A DNA stretch of 64,000 bases from Bog-756 sp963696495 (GCA_963696495.1 CAVOKJ010000002.1:806001-870000), one strand, 5' to 3'; shown: positions 17,705 through 25,364, counted from the first letter of the stretch. Made by a program: numbers and translations. Notes: generated from the letters alone by a model not told the origin.

Positions 17705-18891
17705 CGGGTCGCTCCCTTCGGCTCGGGCGGCAGGCCGAGGACCCGCTCACCGATGATGTTCTTCTGGATCTCGTTCGAACCGCCGTAGATTGTCTCGGAC
17801 CGGCTGAACAGGAACGTCCGCTGGAAGGAGTCGAGCTCGTAGGGGAATCCGTCGGCGACCTGTCCGCCGGGGCCGAGGACATCCATGGCCAGCTCGCCCA
17901 GCTGCTGATGCCAGGTGGCCCAGTACAGCTTGATGATCGATGCCTCCGGCGGCGCCACCGGTCCGTCGTAGCCGGAGAGGCTCCGCAACGTGTTGAGCCG
18001 GAGTATCTCCAGCTCCGCGAAGGACCGGGCCAACCGCTGACGGATGAGCGGGTCCGAGGAGGAGCCGTTGGCCCGGGCCACCTCGACCAGGTGGTCGAGC
18101 TCGCGCCGGAACGAGACCTGATGGCCGAGGAGGCCCACGCCGCGCTCGAAGGCCAAGGTGGCGAGCGCCACCCTCCATCCGTCTCCGACCGCTCCGACGA
18201 CGTGCTCGGCTCGGGTGCGGGCGCCGTCGAAGAAGACCTCGTTGAACTCCGAGGTCCGGGTGAGCTGGGTGATGGGCCGGACCTCGACGCCGGGCTGGTC
18301 CATGGGCACCAACAGGTAGGACAGCCCGTGGTGCCGGGTCGACCCCGGCTCGGTCCGGCACACGGCGAAGCACCAGTCGGCCTGGTGGGCCAGCGACGTC
18401 CACACCTTCTGACCGGTGATCACCCACTCGTCCCCGTCGAGCACCGCCTTGGTCTGGACGTTGGCCAGGTCGCTGCCGGCGTTCGGCTCCGAGTAGCCCT
18501 GGCACCACAGTTCCGTGCCCTCGACGATGGGTGGCAGGAAGCGGTCCTGCTGCTCTCGTGTCCCGTACTGGATGAGCGTCGGCCCGATGAGCCCCTCGCC
18601 GAGCACGCTCACGCGTCCGGGAGCCTTGGCCAGGACGTACTCCTCGTTGAAGATCACCTGTTGGGGGATCGACGCGCCCCGGCCTCCGTGCTCGACCGGC
18701 CACCCGATGCAGGTCCAGCCGCCGGCGGCCAGGACCTGCTCCCATTCGAGTCGGGTCTCGAAGCCGTAGGTCTCGTCGCCTGAACCGCCGCGGCCGTCGA
18801 GCTCGGCGAACGCACCCACCACATGGTCGGCCAGCCACGCACGGATCTCCTTGCGGAAGGCCTCGTCCTCGGGTCGGTCTCGGAGATCCAT
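17701..18891 (-). CDS. fadE30: Acyl-CoA dehydrogenase FadE30 (steroid C/D-ring)
   Basis: 396-residue acyl-CoA dehydrogenase. It matches FadE30 (Rv3560c), which acts on the CoA ester formed after FadD3 and IpdF in C/D-ring breakdown. Shared signatures include ELWCQGYSEPNAGSDLA (127-143), GQKVWTSLAHQADWCF, TSEFNEVFFD, LAFERGV with Glu-249 as likely base, and ETIYGGSNEIQKNIIGERV near the end. The ATG at 18891 has AGGACA upstream. It is the first gene of the minus-strand run, and the 267-bp gap to msrB (18892-19158) must hold its promoter. I found no exact KstR or KstR2 box there. Confidence 0.9.
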   Translation of the reverse strand: MDLRDRPEDEAFRKEIRAWLADHVVGAFAELDGRGGSGDETYGFETRLEWEQVLAAGGWTCIGWPVEHGGRGASIPQQVIFNEEYVLAKAPGRVSVLGEGLIGPTLIQYGTREQQDRFLPPIVEGTELWCQGYSEPNAGSDLANVQTKAVLDGDEWVITGQKVWTSLAHQADWCFAVCRTEPGSTRHHGLSYLLVPMDQPGVEVRPITQLTRTSEFNEVFFDGARTRAEHVVGAVGDGWRVALATLAFERGVGLLGHQVSFRRELDHLVEVARANGSSSDPLIRQRLARSFAELEILRLNTLRSLSGYDGPVAPPEASIIKLYWATWHQQLGELAMDVLGPGGQVADGFPYELDSFQRTFLFSRSETIYGGSNEIQKNIIGERVLGLPPEPKGATR

Positions 18892-19158
18892 GATGGCGTG
18901 TCCTGTGGCGTCGGATAGGCAGGGGATGACGCACCCGGACGCTGCGGGATCGGGGCACCTCGGCCACCCGGGGCGGTCCCGGCTGAATCTGACGCGACGT
19001 TAGCAAACGGGTCCGAAGGCCCCTGATGGGGCGGGCAAGGATGCCGCGTAGCACCCGAAGGCCCGGGAACAGTCTCGGGCGGCCGGGGGTTGAACACTGT
19101 GATCGATGCCGTCGCGCCCGGGTGCCGTCCCGGGAGTGCGGGTACAGGAGGGAATGTG

Positions 19159-19578
19159 ATGAACGAGAGCACTGACACCAGCGGACGTGTGGAGCTGACC
19201 GACGAGGAGTGGAGGGCCAAGCTGTCGCCCGAGCGCTACGCCGTCCTGCGCGAGAAGGGGACCGAGCCGGCCTGGTCCGGCGAGTTGCTCCACGCCGAGG
19301 GCAGCGGCATGTTCACCTGCGCGGGGTGTGGGGCGGCGCTGTTCCCGAGCGACACCAAGTTCGACTCCGGTTCGGGGTGGCCGAGCTTCTACCGGGCCCT
19401 GGACGACGGGGTCATCGAGGAGCACGAGGACAAGAGCTACGGGATGCGAAGGACGGAGATCACCTGCGCGCGCTGTGGCGGCCACCTCGGCCACGTCTTC
19501 CCCGACGGGCCGGCGCCGACCGGTCAGCGCTACTGCGTGAACTCGCTGTCCATCGACTACGAGCCGGACCGGTCCTGA
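19159..19578 (+). CDS. msrB: Peptide-methionine (R)-S-oxide reductase MsrB
   Basis: 139-residue MsrB, which repairs Met-R-sulfoxide in proteins. Zinc Cys pairs are Cys-54/57 (FTCAGCG) and Cys-103/106 (TCARCGG); the catalytic Cys is 126 in RYCVNSLSID. The GSGWPSFYRAL segment and HVFPDGPAPTGQRYC are standard. A perfect AGGAGGG lies 7 bases before ATG 19159, so I prefer this to a start 69 bp upstream. It is divergent from fadE30. Its 3' end overlaps by 22 bp a small gene read from the other strand. It opens a stretch of redox-related genes (encapsulin, rubrerythrin, Fur). Confidence 0.96.
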   Translation: MNESTDTSGRVELTDEEWRAKLSPERYAVLREKGTEPAWSGELLHAEGSGMFTCAGCGAALFPSDTKFDSGSGWPSFYRALDDGVIEEHEDKSYGMRRTEITCARCGGHLGHVFPDGPAPTGQRYCVNSLSIDYEPDRS

Positions 19579-19826
19579 GCTCCCGGACGGGCGCCTGAAC
19601 GGGACGCCCGGGTCGGTGCCCGGGCCAGTCGATCCTCCAAGAGATCGAACAGCGCGGCGAGGCCGTCGGATTCGGCGAAGCAGCGGGCCCTGACCAGGCG
19701 CCGGTCGGCGTCGGCCAACACCTGACACGCCGAGAAGGCCTCGGCCTTGGAGAGGCGAACCGACTGGGCGAACCGGACCGGTGCCGGATCCCGGTCCGGC
19801 CGGTCGCCCGTCGGCCGGCCGGTCAT
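19557..19826 (-). CDS. Small hypothetical protein downstream of ssb
   Basis: 89 residues: a charged, Pro-rich N-terminus and C-terminus around a helical core (SKAEAFSACQVLADADRRL and DGLAALFDLLEDRLA). I do not recognise it. It lies 34 bp after ssb on the same strand, so it is probably co-transcribed with it, and its last 22 bp run antisense to the end of msrB. The amphipathic core supports a real protein. Confidence is moderate because the start (ATG 19826) has no clear ribosome binding site. Confidence 0.55.
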   Translation of the reverse strand: MTGRPTGDRPDRDPAPVRFAQSVRLSKAEAFSACQVLADADRRLVRARCFAESDGLAALFDLLEDRLARAPTRASRSGARPGAQDRSGS

Positions 19827-19860
19827 GGGCGGGACCCCTCGCGTCCCATCGGTCCGGTGC

Positions 19861-20292
19861 TCACTTGCCGGCCGGGAGATCTGCAGCCGGGCCGGAGCCC
19901 TGGCCGGGATCGTCGGCGTCGTCGTGGAGCGGTCGCTCGGTCCGGTGCACGTCGACGGTGGCGAACCGGAGGCTGGTGCCCACCTCGTCGGCGACGATCT
20001 CGACCTTGAAGCGCCGCTCGCCCTCGGCCGTCTCCCAGCTCCGCTGCTCCAGCCGCCCCGTCACGACGACCCGCATACCCTTGGTGAGGCTGAGGGCCAC
20101 GTTCTCGGCGAGGTCACGCCAGGCCACCACGTCGAAGAACGAGGTGGACTCCTCCCATTCGTCGGTCGAGCGGTTCTGCCACCGCCGGTTGACAGCGACA
20201 CCCAGAGTGGCGGTCGCCTGGCCCTCGCGGGTGTAGCGGATCTCCGGGTCCCGGGTCAGGTTCCCGACGATGGTGGTGGTGGTCGTGGTCAC
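19861..20292 (-). CDS. ssb: Single-stranded DNA-binding protein, short paralogue
   Basis: 143-residue OB-fold SSB. Seen: TIVGNLTRDPEIRYT, the ATATLGVAVNRRW strand, STSFFDVVAWRDLAENV, and TGRLEQRSWET. The C-terminal tail ends DLPAGK and lacks the acidic DDDIPF-type tip through which the main SSB recruits partners, so this is likely a secondary SSB (SsbB-like). I choose the GTG at 20292 (VTTTTTTIVG) because GAAAGAAAGG sits 8 bases upstream; an earlier GTG at 20316 would add eight residues. It is divergent from the encapsulin gene, with the tandem array between them. Confidence 0.9.
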   Translation of the reverse strand: MTTTTTTIVGNLTRDPEIRYTREGQATATLGVAVNRRWQNRSTDEWEESTSFFDVVAWRDLAENVALSLTKGMRVVVTGRLEQRSWETAEGERRFKVEIVADEVGTSLRFATVDVHRTERPLHDDADDPGQGSGPAADLPAGK

Positions 20293-20460
20293 TGGCGATG
20301 CCTTTCTTTCGTGCACCGGGGTGCGTCACTGGCGCGCCCCGGTGCGCACCTGCCCGGCCCTCCGGAGAAGTCCGGGCAGTGCCACCCACCGTGGGCGGCA
20401 CGGTCATGGTGCGGGACCCACCTTGCCCGGGGCCGGTACCGGGAGCTGGGCGGACACCTT

Positions 20461-20565
20461 GCCGACGGCTACCCGGCCGACGGCTAGCAGGCCGACGGCT
20501 AGCAGGCCAGCGGCTGCCTTGCCGACGGCTAGCAGGCCGACGGCTAGCAGGCCGACGGCTACCCG
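20461..20565. repeat. Seven-unit 15-bp tandem array between ssb and encapsulin
   Basis: The 409-bp gap between ssb and the encapsulin gene holds seven 15-bp units beginning GCCGACGGCT (fourth unit GCCAGCGGCT) with variable endings in the order ACCCG, AGCAG, AGCAG, GCCTT, AGCAG, AGCAG, ACCCG, then a decayed eighth. The order of variants is mirror-symmetric. Because the unit is a multiple of three, it is open in several frames on both strands (VGLLA-type repeats on minus, RPTAS-type on plus). I find no start codon that would make a convincing separate gene of it. It may be a regulatory array or a coding remnant. Confidence 0.85.
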
Positions 20566-20701
20566 GCCGGCAGCGGCACGGGGAGCGCAGGGTTGCGCAC
20601 GCCACCAGCGGGTAGGCCACTTGGGATCGAATTGGTTGCCGCCTACACTGACCGGGGACGGAGCGCGGGCCCACGGACGAACCGAAAGCAGGACCTCACC
20701 G

Positions 20702-21508
20702 ATGAACCATCTGATGCGAGAGCTGGCCCCGGTCACCGAAGACGCCTGGGCGCAGATCGACGAGGAGGCGACCCGCTCCCTCAAGCACTACCTGGCCGCC
20801 CGGCGCCTGGTCGACTTCACCGGGCCACTCGGCTGGGACCACTCGTCGGTCGACACCGGTCGGATCGACCTCCTGGCCATCGGCTCGCTCGGTTCGGTCG
20901 AGGTGGCCCGCCGTCGGGTGGCGCCTCTCATCGAGTTGCGCTCCGCCTTCTCACTCGAGCGGGCCGAGCTCGCAGCCGCCGATCGCGGGGCCAGCGACCT
21001 CGATCTCGACGCGGTGATCGCCGCCGGACGCACTGCCGCGCTGGCCGAGGACCATCTCGTGTTCCACGGCTACGAGGAGGGCGGGATCGTCGGCATCGTC
21101 GAGGCGACGCCGCACGAGAAGGTCGCCATCAGCGACGACTACGGCCACTATCCCGAGCACGTGGCCCGGGCCGTGGCCGCTCTCCGAGCCGCCGACGTGG
21201 CCGGCCCCTATGCCATCGCCCTCGGGGCCCGGTGCTACACCGGAGTGACCGAGACGACGGAGCACGGCGGCTACCCGGTGTTCGAACACCTCCGGAAGAT
21301 CCTCGACGGGCCGGTGGTGTGGGCGCCGGCGGTCGACGGCGCCGTGGTGCTCAGCCAACGGGGCGGCGACTACGAGCTCACTGTCGGCGAGGACCTCTCC
21401 ATCGGCTACCGCTCGTCCGACGCCACCTCGGTGGACCTCTTCCTCGAGGAGAGCCTCACCTTCCGGGTCCACACCGCCGAGGCCGCCGTCCACCTCGCCT
21501 ACCTCTAG
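20702..21508 (+). CDS. Family 1 encapsulin shell protein
   Basis: 268 residues. This is an HK97-fold encapsulin, which self-assembles into a nanocompartment around cargo enzymes. Diagnostic segments: MNHLMRELAPVTEDAWAQI at the N-terminus (cargo-contact helix in the family), the E-loop region, EDHLVFHGYEEGGIVGI, DVAGPYAIALGARCYTGV, KILDGPVVWAPAVDGAVV, DLSIGYRSSDATSVDLFL and TAEAAVHLAYL at the end. Length fits a T=1, about 24-nm shell. The ATG at 20702 has GCAGGACC upstream; the frame is also open for 144 codons before it. No DyP, ferritin-like or hemerythrin cargo is next to it. The nearest diiron protein, rubrerythrin, is about 3 kb away without a recognisable loading tail. Confidence 0.93.
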   Translation: MNHLMRELAPVTEDAWAQIDEEATRSLKHYLAARRLVDFTGPLGWDHSSVDTGRIDLLAIGSLGSVEVARRRVAPLIELRSAFSLERAELAAADRGASDLDLDAVIAAGRTAALAEDHLVFHGYEEGGIVGIVEATPHEKVAISDDYGHYPEHVARAVAALRAADVAGPYAIALGARCYTGVTETTEHGGYPVFEHLRKILDGPVVWAPAVDGAVVLSQRGGDYELTVGEDLSIGYRSSDATSVDLFLEESLTFRVHTAEAAVHLAYL

Positions 21509-21671
21509 GTCCCCCGCGACCCCAACCGGTCCGTTCCTGGTCCGACAATCGATCCGGCCGGATGGCCGGCACCACCGGCCCGGGGTGCCGGCCGACGCGA
21601 ATACTGTGCACGTGTCACCGCCACGCCGCACCACCGTACGTTCCCGCCGACCGGGGCGGAGGAAGGCCCCG

Positions 21672-22862
21672 ATGCCGACAACGTCCACAGGCCCGCTCGA
21701 AGGAATCAGGGTCGTCGACCTCACGTCGATCGTCATGGGCCCATTGGCCACCCAGATCTTCGGCGACCTCGGTGCCGACGTGGTCACCGTCGAGGATCCC
21801 CGGGGGACGCTCAGCCGGGTGATGACCGCAGGGCCGCACCCCCAGCTGTCCGGGGTCGCCCTCAACCTGCTGCGCAACAAGCGGAGCGTGGTGCTCGACC
21901 TCAAGACGGACGAGGGACGCAACGCGCTGCTGGCAGTGGCCGGCACCGCGGACGTCCTCGTGACGAATCTCCGGCCGGCGACGCTCGGGCGACTCCGGCT
22001 CACCTACGCCGACGTCTCCGCCGTGCGACCCGACATCGTCTACTGCCAGGCCCAGGGCTATCCGACCGACTCGGACCGGGCCGACGCACCGGCGTACGAC
22101 GACGTGATCCAAGCCGCCACCGGGCTGCCGGACACGTTCCGGCGGGCGGGCGGGGAGCCCCGGTTCGTGCCCACGCTGATCGCCGACAAGGTCAGCGGCC
22201 TGACCATCGCCTACGCGGTGATGGCCGCCCTGCTCCACCGGGAGCGAACCGGCGAGGGACAGCGGGTGGAGGTGCCCATGGTCGACGTGATGACCGCCTT
22301 CACGCTCGTCGAGCACGCCGGGGCGGCAACGGCGCAGCCACCCCAGGGTGAACCCGGCTACCAACGCATCCTCAGCCCGGAGCGGCGGCCACAGCGCACC
22401 CAGGACGGTTGGATCAGTGTGCTCCCCTACACCCGGGAGAACTTCGAGGACCTGTTCCGGGCGGGGGGTCGCGACGACCTGGCCGAGGACGGGCGGATCC
22501 ACTCGGCACGCTCGCGGATCGACCACGCCGACGACCTCTACCACGAGGTGTCGCTCATCGTCGCCCAGCGCACCACCGCGGCATGGCTCGAGTTCTGCGA
22601 GGCCTCGGATGTCCCGGCCTCGGCGGTGCCGACCCTCGACGAGCTGGTCGAAGGGCTGCCCGAGGACGAGCACCCGATCGCCGGTCGCTACAAGGTCATC
22701 CCCCAACCGGTCCGGTTCTCCCGGGCCGCCGGCCCGACGGTGCGCCGACCGGCGGCCCTCAGCGGCGAGCACACCGAGGAGGTGATGGCCGAAGTGGGGA
22801 TCCGGCCCCCCACGGGCCAGTGGGCCCGTCCGCCCCGGCCGAGCCCGGGTGGGTCGTCGTGA
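21672..22862 (+). CDS. CaiB/BaiF-family (class III) CoA transferase
   Basis: 396-residue formyl-CoA-transferase-like enzyme moving CoA between carboxylic acids. Seen: PLEGIRVVDLTSIVMGP at the N-terminus, GDLGADVVTVEDPRG, NKRSVVLDLKTDEGR, and DAPAYDDVIQAATG, where Asp-143 is at the catalytic Asp position of the family. Start ATG 21672 follows CGGAGGAAGG; an upstream in-frame start would add an Arg-rich stretch. It overlaps the next crotonase by 4 bp (GTGA). The pair probably handles a CoA ester from lipid, bile-acid or steroid breakdown. Substrate unknown. Confidence 0.92.
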   Translation: MPTTSTGPLEGIRVVDLTSIVMGPLATQIFGDLGADVVTVEDPRGTLSRVMTAGPHPQLSGVALNLLRNKRSVVLDLKTDEGRNALLAVAGTADVLVTNLRPATLGRLRLTYADVSAVRPDIVYCQAQGYPTDSDRADAPAYDDVIQAATGLPDTFRRAGGEPRFVPTLIADKVSGLTIAYAVMAALLHRERTGEGQRVEVPMVDVMTAFTLVEHAGAATAQPPQGEPGYQRILSPERRPQRTQDGWISVLPYTRENFEDLFRAGGRDDLAEDGRIHSARSRIDHADDLYHEVSLIVAQRTTAAWLEFCEASDVPASAVPTLDELVEGLPEDEHPIAGRYKVIPQPVRFSRAAGPTVRRPAALSGEHTEEVMAEVGIRPPTGQWARPPRPSPGGSS

Positions 22863-23623
22863 CCGAGGCGTTCGGCGACGTCACGGCCATCCGGATCGGC
22901 GATCACGTCGCCGAGGTCGAGATGCACCGTCCTCCGGCCAACTACTTCGACACCCCGTTGCTCGGGAACATCATCGCCGGCATCGGCTGGGCCGAGGACC
23001 ACGGGTGCCGGTCGGTCGTGCTCTGTTCGGAGGGTCGCCACTTCTGCGCCGGCCTCGACTTCGGCGCCGCCGGCACGCCCGGTGCCGACGACCTCCGCCT
23101 CTTGTACGACCGGGCGCTGGAACTGGTCGGCGGGCACCTGCCCGTGGTGGTCGCCGTCCAGGGCGCCGCCGTCGGCGGCGGGCTCGGCTTGGCCATGGCC
23201 GGTGATTTCCGGGTCGCCTCGGAGTCGAGCCGCTTCGCCGCCAACTTCGCCCGCCTCGGATTCCATCAGGGGTTCGGGCTGTCGGTGACCCTCCCGCGGG
23301 CGGTGGGCCAGCAGCGCGCGCTCGAGCTCCTGACCACCGGGCGCAGGGTCGGCGGCACGGAGGCCCTCGCCATGGGACTGTGCGACCGGTTGGCGGAGGA
23401 CCCCCGGGACGGGGCACGCGCCTTCGCCGCCCAGATCGCCGCCTCGGCGCCACTGGCCGTGCGGGCGATCCGCGACACGATGCGTGCCGGGCTGGTGGCG
23501 CACTTTGCCGCCGCCCTCGAGCACGAGCGCACCGAGCAGCTGGCCCTGACCCGGACCGACGATTTCCAGGAGGGCATCGACGCGTCGCTCGGGCGCCGGG
23601 AGCCGCGGTTCACCGGCCGGTAG
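22859..23623 (+). CDS. Crotonase-fold protein lacking both hydratase glutamates
   Basis: 254-residue enoyl-CoA hydratase/isomerase-family protein starting at GTG 22859, coupled to the CoA transferase (GTGA). The CoA/oxyanion features are present: EGRHFCAGLDFG and GAAVGGGLGLAMAGDFRVA. In classical hydratases the second segment carries Glu (GGGCELA) and a second Glu lies in the PExxLG segment. Here these read GGGLGLA and FAANFARLGFHQG, so neither acid/base is evident. It may be an isomerase, hydrolase or decarboxylase-like crotonase using other residues. It is convergent with the DUF3501 gene, with a GCCGGCCGGC palindrome between the stops. Confidence 0.9.
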   Translation: MTEAFGDVTAIRIGDHVAEVEMHRPPANYFDTPLLGNIIAGIGWAEDHGCRSVVLCSEGRHFCAGLDFGAAGTPGADDLRLLYDRALELVGGHLPVVVAVQGAAVGGGLGLAMAGDFRVASESSRFAANFARLGFHQGFGLSVTLPRAVGQQRALELLTTGRRVGGTEALAMGLCDRLAEDPRDGARAFAAQIAASAPLAVRAIRDTMRAGLVAHFAAALEHERTEQLALTRTDDFQEGIDASLGRREPRFTGR

Positions 23624-23645
23624 TGGGCGCCCGCCGGCCGGCCGG

Positions 23646-24263
23646 CTATCCCTCGTCGAGGTCGGTGGCCAGCTCCTGGCGGGTTGCGGCGCTCAGCGGC
23701 GTGCCGGGCACGCCGTCGGGGTACTCGGGATGGTTCACGGCCAACGCCACCGGCTGGGTGGCGAAGGCGGCGGCCTGGTCCTCGGTGAAGCGGAAGCGGA
23801 TGTAGTGCACGGCCGACGTGGTGGTCTCGCGGGTGAGGTGCGACAGGTGCTCCTGGTCGGGTGTGGAGGGGACGACCATGTCGTCGGCGCCCTCTCCGAT
23901 CCTCAGCTCGCAGGCACTCTCGATCCCGACCAGGCGGGGCAGCCAGGTGCGGAGCTGGTCCTCGGACGTGAGCTCGAGGAACAGCGTGGCCGACAGCTCC
24001 CCCGGTGACGGCAGGAGGCGGTTGTAGACGTCGAGCTCGTGCTGGATCTGCTCGTCGGTGGTCATCTTCTCGGCCCGGGCCATCTCCTGGACCTGGAAGC
24101 GCATGGTGAGGCGGCTCTCGAAGGTCACCGTCACCACGGGCCCGATGCTGACCCGGCGCAGCTTCTTCAACGCGATCACCCGGGCGCGGAACTCGTCCCG
24201 CTCGCGTTCATAGGCGCGTTGGTCGGCGATGTCGGCGAGCGTCAGCGGTCGTGCCGTGGTCAT
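23646..24263 (-). CDS. DUF3501 family protein
   Basis: 205 residues. Family features: RPLTLADIADQRAYERERDEFR, RVIALKKLRRVSIGP, VTFESRLTMRFQVQEMAR, QHELDVYNRLLPSPGELSAT and SAVHYIRFRFT near the end. The biochemical role of DUF3501 is not established. In many proteobacteria it sits with a rubrerythrin and an Fe-S/heterodisulfide-reductase-like protein, suggesting a role in peroxide or iron-sulfur chemistry. Here it is 133 bp downstream of a rubrerythrin on the same strand, but no Fe-S oxidoreductase is present. A strong GAGGAGGGCA precedes ATG 24263. Confidence 0.85.
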   Translation of the reverse strand: MTTARPLTLADIADQRAYERERDEFRARVIALKKLRRVSIGPVVTVTFESRLTMRFQVQEMARAEKMTTDEQIQHELDVYNRLLPSPGELSATLFLELTSEDQLRTWLPRLVGIESACELRIGEGADDMVVPSTPDQEHLSHLTRETTTSAVHYIRFRFTEDQAAAFATQPVALAVNHPEYPDGVPGTPLSAATRQELATDLDEG

Positions 24264-24396
24264 GGGGTGCCCTCCTCGGGGACGGGGTCGGCCCGGCGCG
24301 GTGCGGGCACACGTGGGAGCGGGGTCAGCCCGACGCCGGAGATCCCGGCGCCGGGCTGCACCACGGCCGGGTGCGTCGTCCCACCCGGCCACCCAC

Positions 24397-24816
24397 TCAG
24401 GCGACGGAGGCCAACCCCTCGGTGAAGCGACCGGCGTGGCTCTTCTCCGCCCGGGCGAGGGTCTCGAACCACTCGGCGATCTCGTCGAATCCCTCGTCGC
24501 GCGCGGTGCGGGCGAACCCGGGGTACATCTCCGAGTACTCGTAGGTCTCGCCTTCGACTGCCGACTTCAGATTGTCCTCGGTCGGCCCCACCGGCACGCC
24601 GGTGACCGGGTCCCCCACCTCGCGCAGGAAGTCGAAGTGGCCGAACGCGTGTCCGGTCTCCCCTTCGGCGACCGAGCGGAACAGGGCGGCCACGTCGGGG
24701 TAGCCCTCGACGTCCGCCTTCTGGGCGAAGTACAGGTACCGGCGGTTTGCCTGGCTCTCGCCGGCGAACGCCTCTTTCAGGTTTGCCTCGGTCTGGCTGT
24801 CTTTCAGTGCTGGCAC
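24397..24816 (-). CDS. Rubrerythrin-type ferritin-like diiron protein
   Basis: 139-residue four-helix diiron protein without the C-terminal rubredoxin domain (rubrerythrin family). Likely iron ligands: Glu-20 (AFAGESQANRRYL), Glu-53 and His-56 (EGETGHAFGH), Glu-90/94 (EGETYEYSEMYP), Glu-124 and His-127 (RAEKSHAGRF). It would reduce hydrogen peroxide or handle iron. I choose GTG 24816 (VPALKDSQTE) with AGAAAGGAAC seven bases upstream. It follows the Fur-family gene by 74 bp and precedes DUF3501. The C-terminus (TEGLASVA) carries no LGIGSL-like encapsulin tag. A rubrerythrin-DUF3501 pair under a peroxide-type Fur regulator is coherent. Confidence 0.92.
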   Translation of the reverse strand: MPALKDSQTEANLKEAFAGESQANRRYLYFAQKADVEGYPDVAALFRSVAEGETGHAFGHFDFLREVGDPVTGVPVGPTEDNLKSAVEGETYEYSEMYPGFARTARDEGFDEIAEWFETLARAEKSHAGRFTEGLASVA

Positions 24817-24890
24817 GGTGTTCCTTTCTGGGGTGTGACGGTCGTGGACACCTCCACGAGTTGGTTGCTGTTGAGAGTGGGGCGACCCAT

Positions 24891-25355
24891 CTACCGGACC
24901 GTGGCAGGTGATCGGCGGGCCCGGATCTGCGGTCGGCAGTCGGGGCAGAGGCCCCGGAAGACGATCTCCGCCGAGCCGACCTCGAACCCGAGCTCGGCGC
25001 CCTCGGGGATCCGGAGCTCGGGGAAGGGTGCCACGAGGTCCCTGACGCTCCCGCACTTCCGGCAGACGAGGTGGTGATGGGGATCGTCGACGTTGGGGTC
25101 GAAGCGGGTCATCCCCGTGCCGACGTCGAGGGAGGCGATCTCCCCCAGTTCGGCGAGGTCGTGGAGGGTCTGGTACACGGTCTTCAGCGAGACCGTCTCC
25201 ATCTCCCGGCTCACCTGGGCGTGGACGGACTCGGCCGAGGGATGGGTCACGTCGCCCTGCAGCACCCGGAAGATGCACTGCCGCTGGGCGGTCACCTTGC
25301 GCCCGGTCGACCGGAACAGATCGGTCAGTTCCTCGGGCGTCCTCACGGCTCCCAC
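24891..25355 (-). CDS. Fur-family metal/peroxide-responsive repressor (PerR-like)
   Basis: 154 residues: an N-terminal winged helix (GRKVTAQRQCIFRVL, SLKTVYQTLHDLAELG) and a C-terminal dimer domain with HHH at 93-95 and two CxxC zinc pairs (Cys-98/101, Cys-137/140). Whether it senses iron, zinc or peroxide cannot be read directly; the downstream rubrerythrin favours a PerR role. Starts at GTG 25355 or 25346 are both possible. The promoter, shared with glpD, is locally AT-rich and holds palindromes at 25365-25390 that likely mediate autoregulation. Confidence 0.92.
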   Translation of the reverse strand: MGAVRTPEELTDLFRSTGRKVTAQRQCIFRVLQGDVTHPSAESVHAQVSREMETVSLKTVYQTLHDLAELGEIASLDVGTGMTRFDPNVDDPHHHLVCRKCGSVRDLVAPFPELRIPEGAELGFEVGSAEIVFRGLCPDCRPQIRARRSPATVR

Positions 25356-25364
25356 AATACCACC

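Noticed and set aside
18892..19158. KstR/KstR2 box upstream of fadE30
   Set aside because: TTGAACACTGTGAT resembles half of a KstR site but misses two fixed bases of the second half; no CAAGnnCTTG-type KstR2 motif was found.
20461..20565. CRISPR array
   Set aside because: Units are contiguous 15-mers without unique spacers and no cas gene is present.
20404..20784. Minus-strand ORF with VGLLA-type repeats across the tandem array
   Set aside because: The only start codons lie inside the encapsulin gene; no in-frame start or ribosome binding site just upstream of the repeats, so I treat it as a by-product of the 15-bp array.
24397..24816. Rubrerythrin as the encapsulin cargo
   Set aside because: The gene is 3 kb away, on the opposite strand, with no loading peptide at its C-terminus; kept only as a possibility to test.
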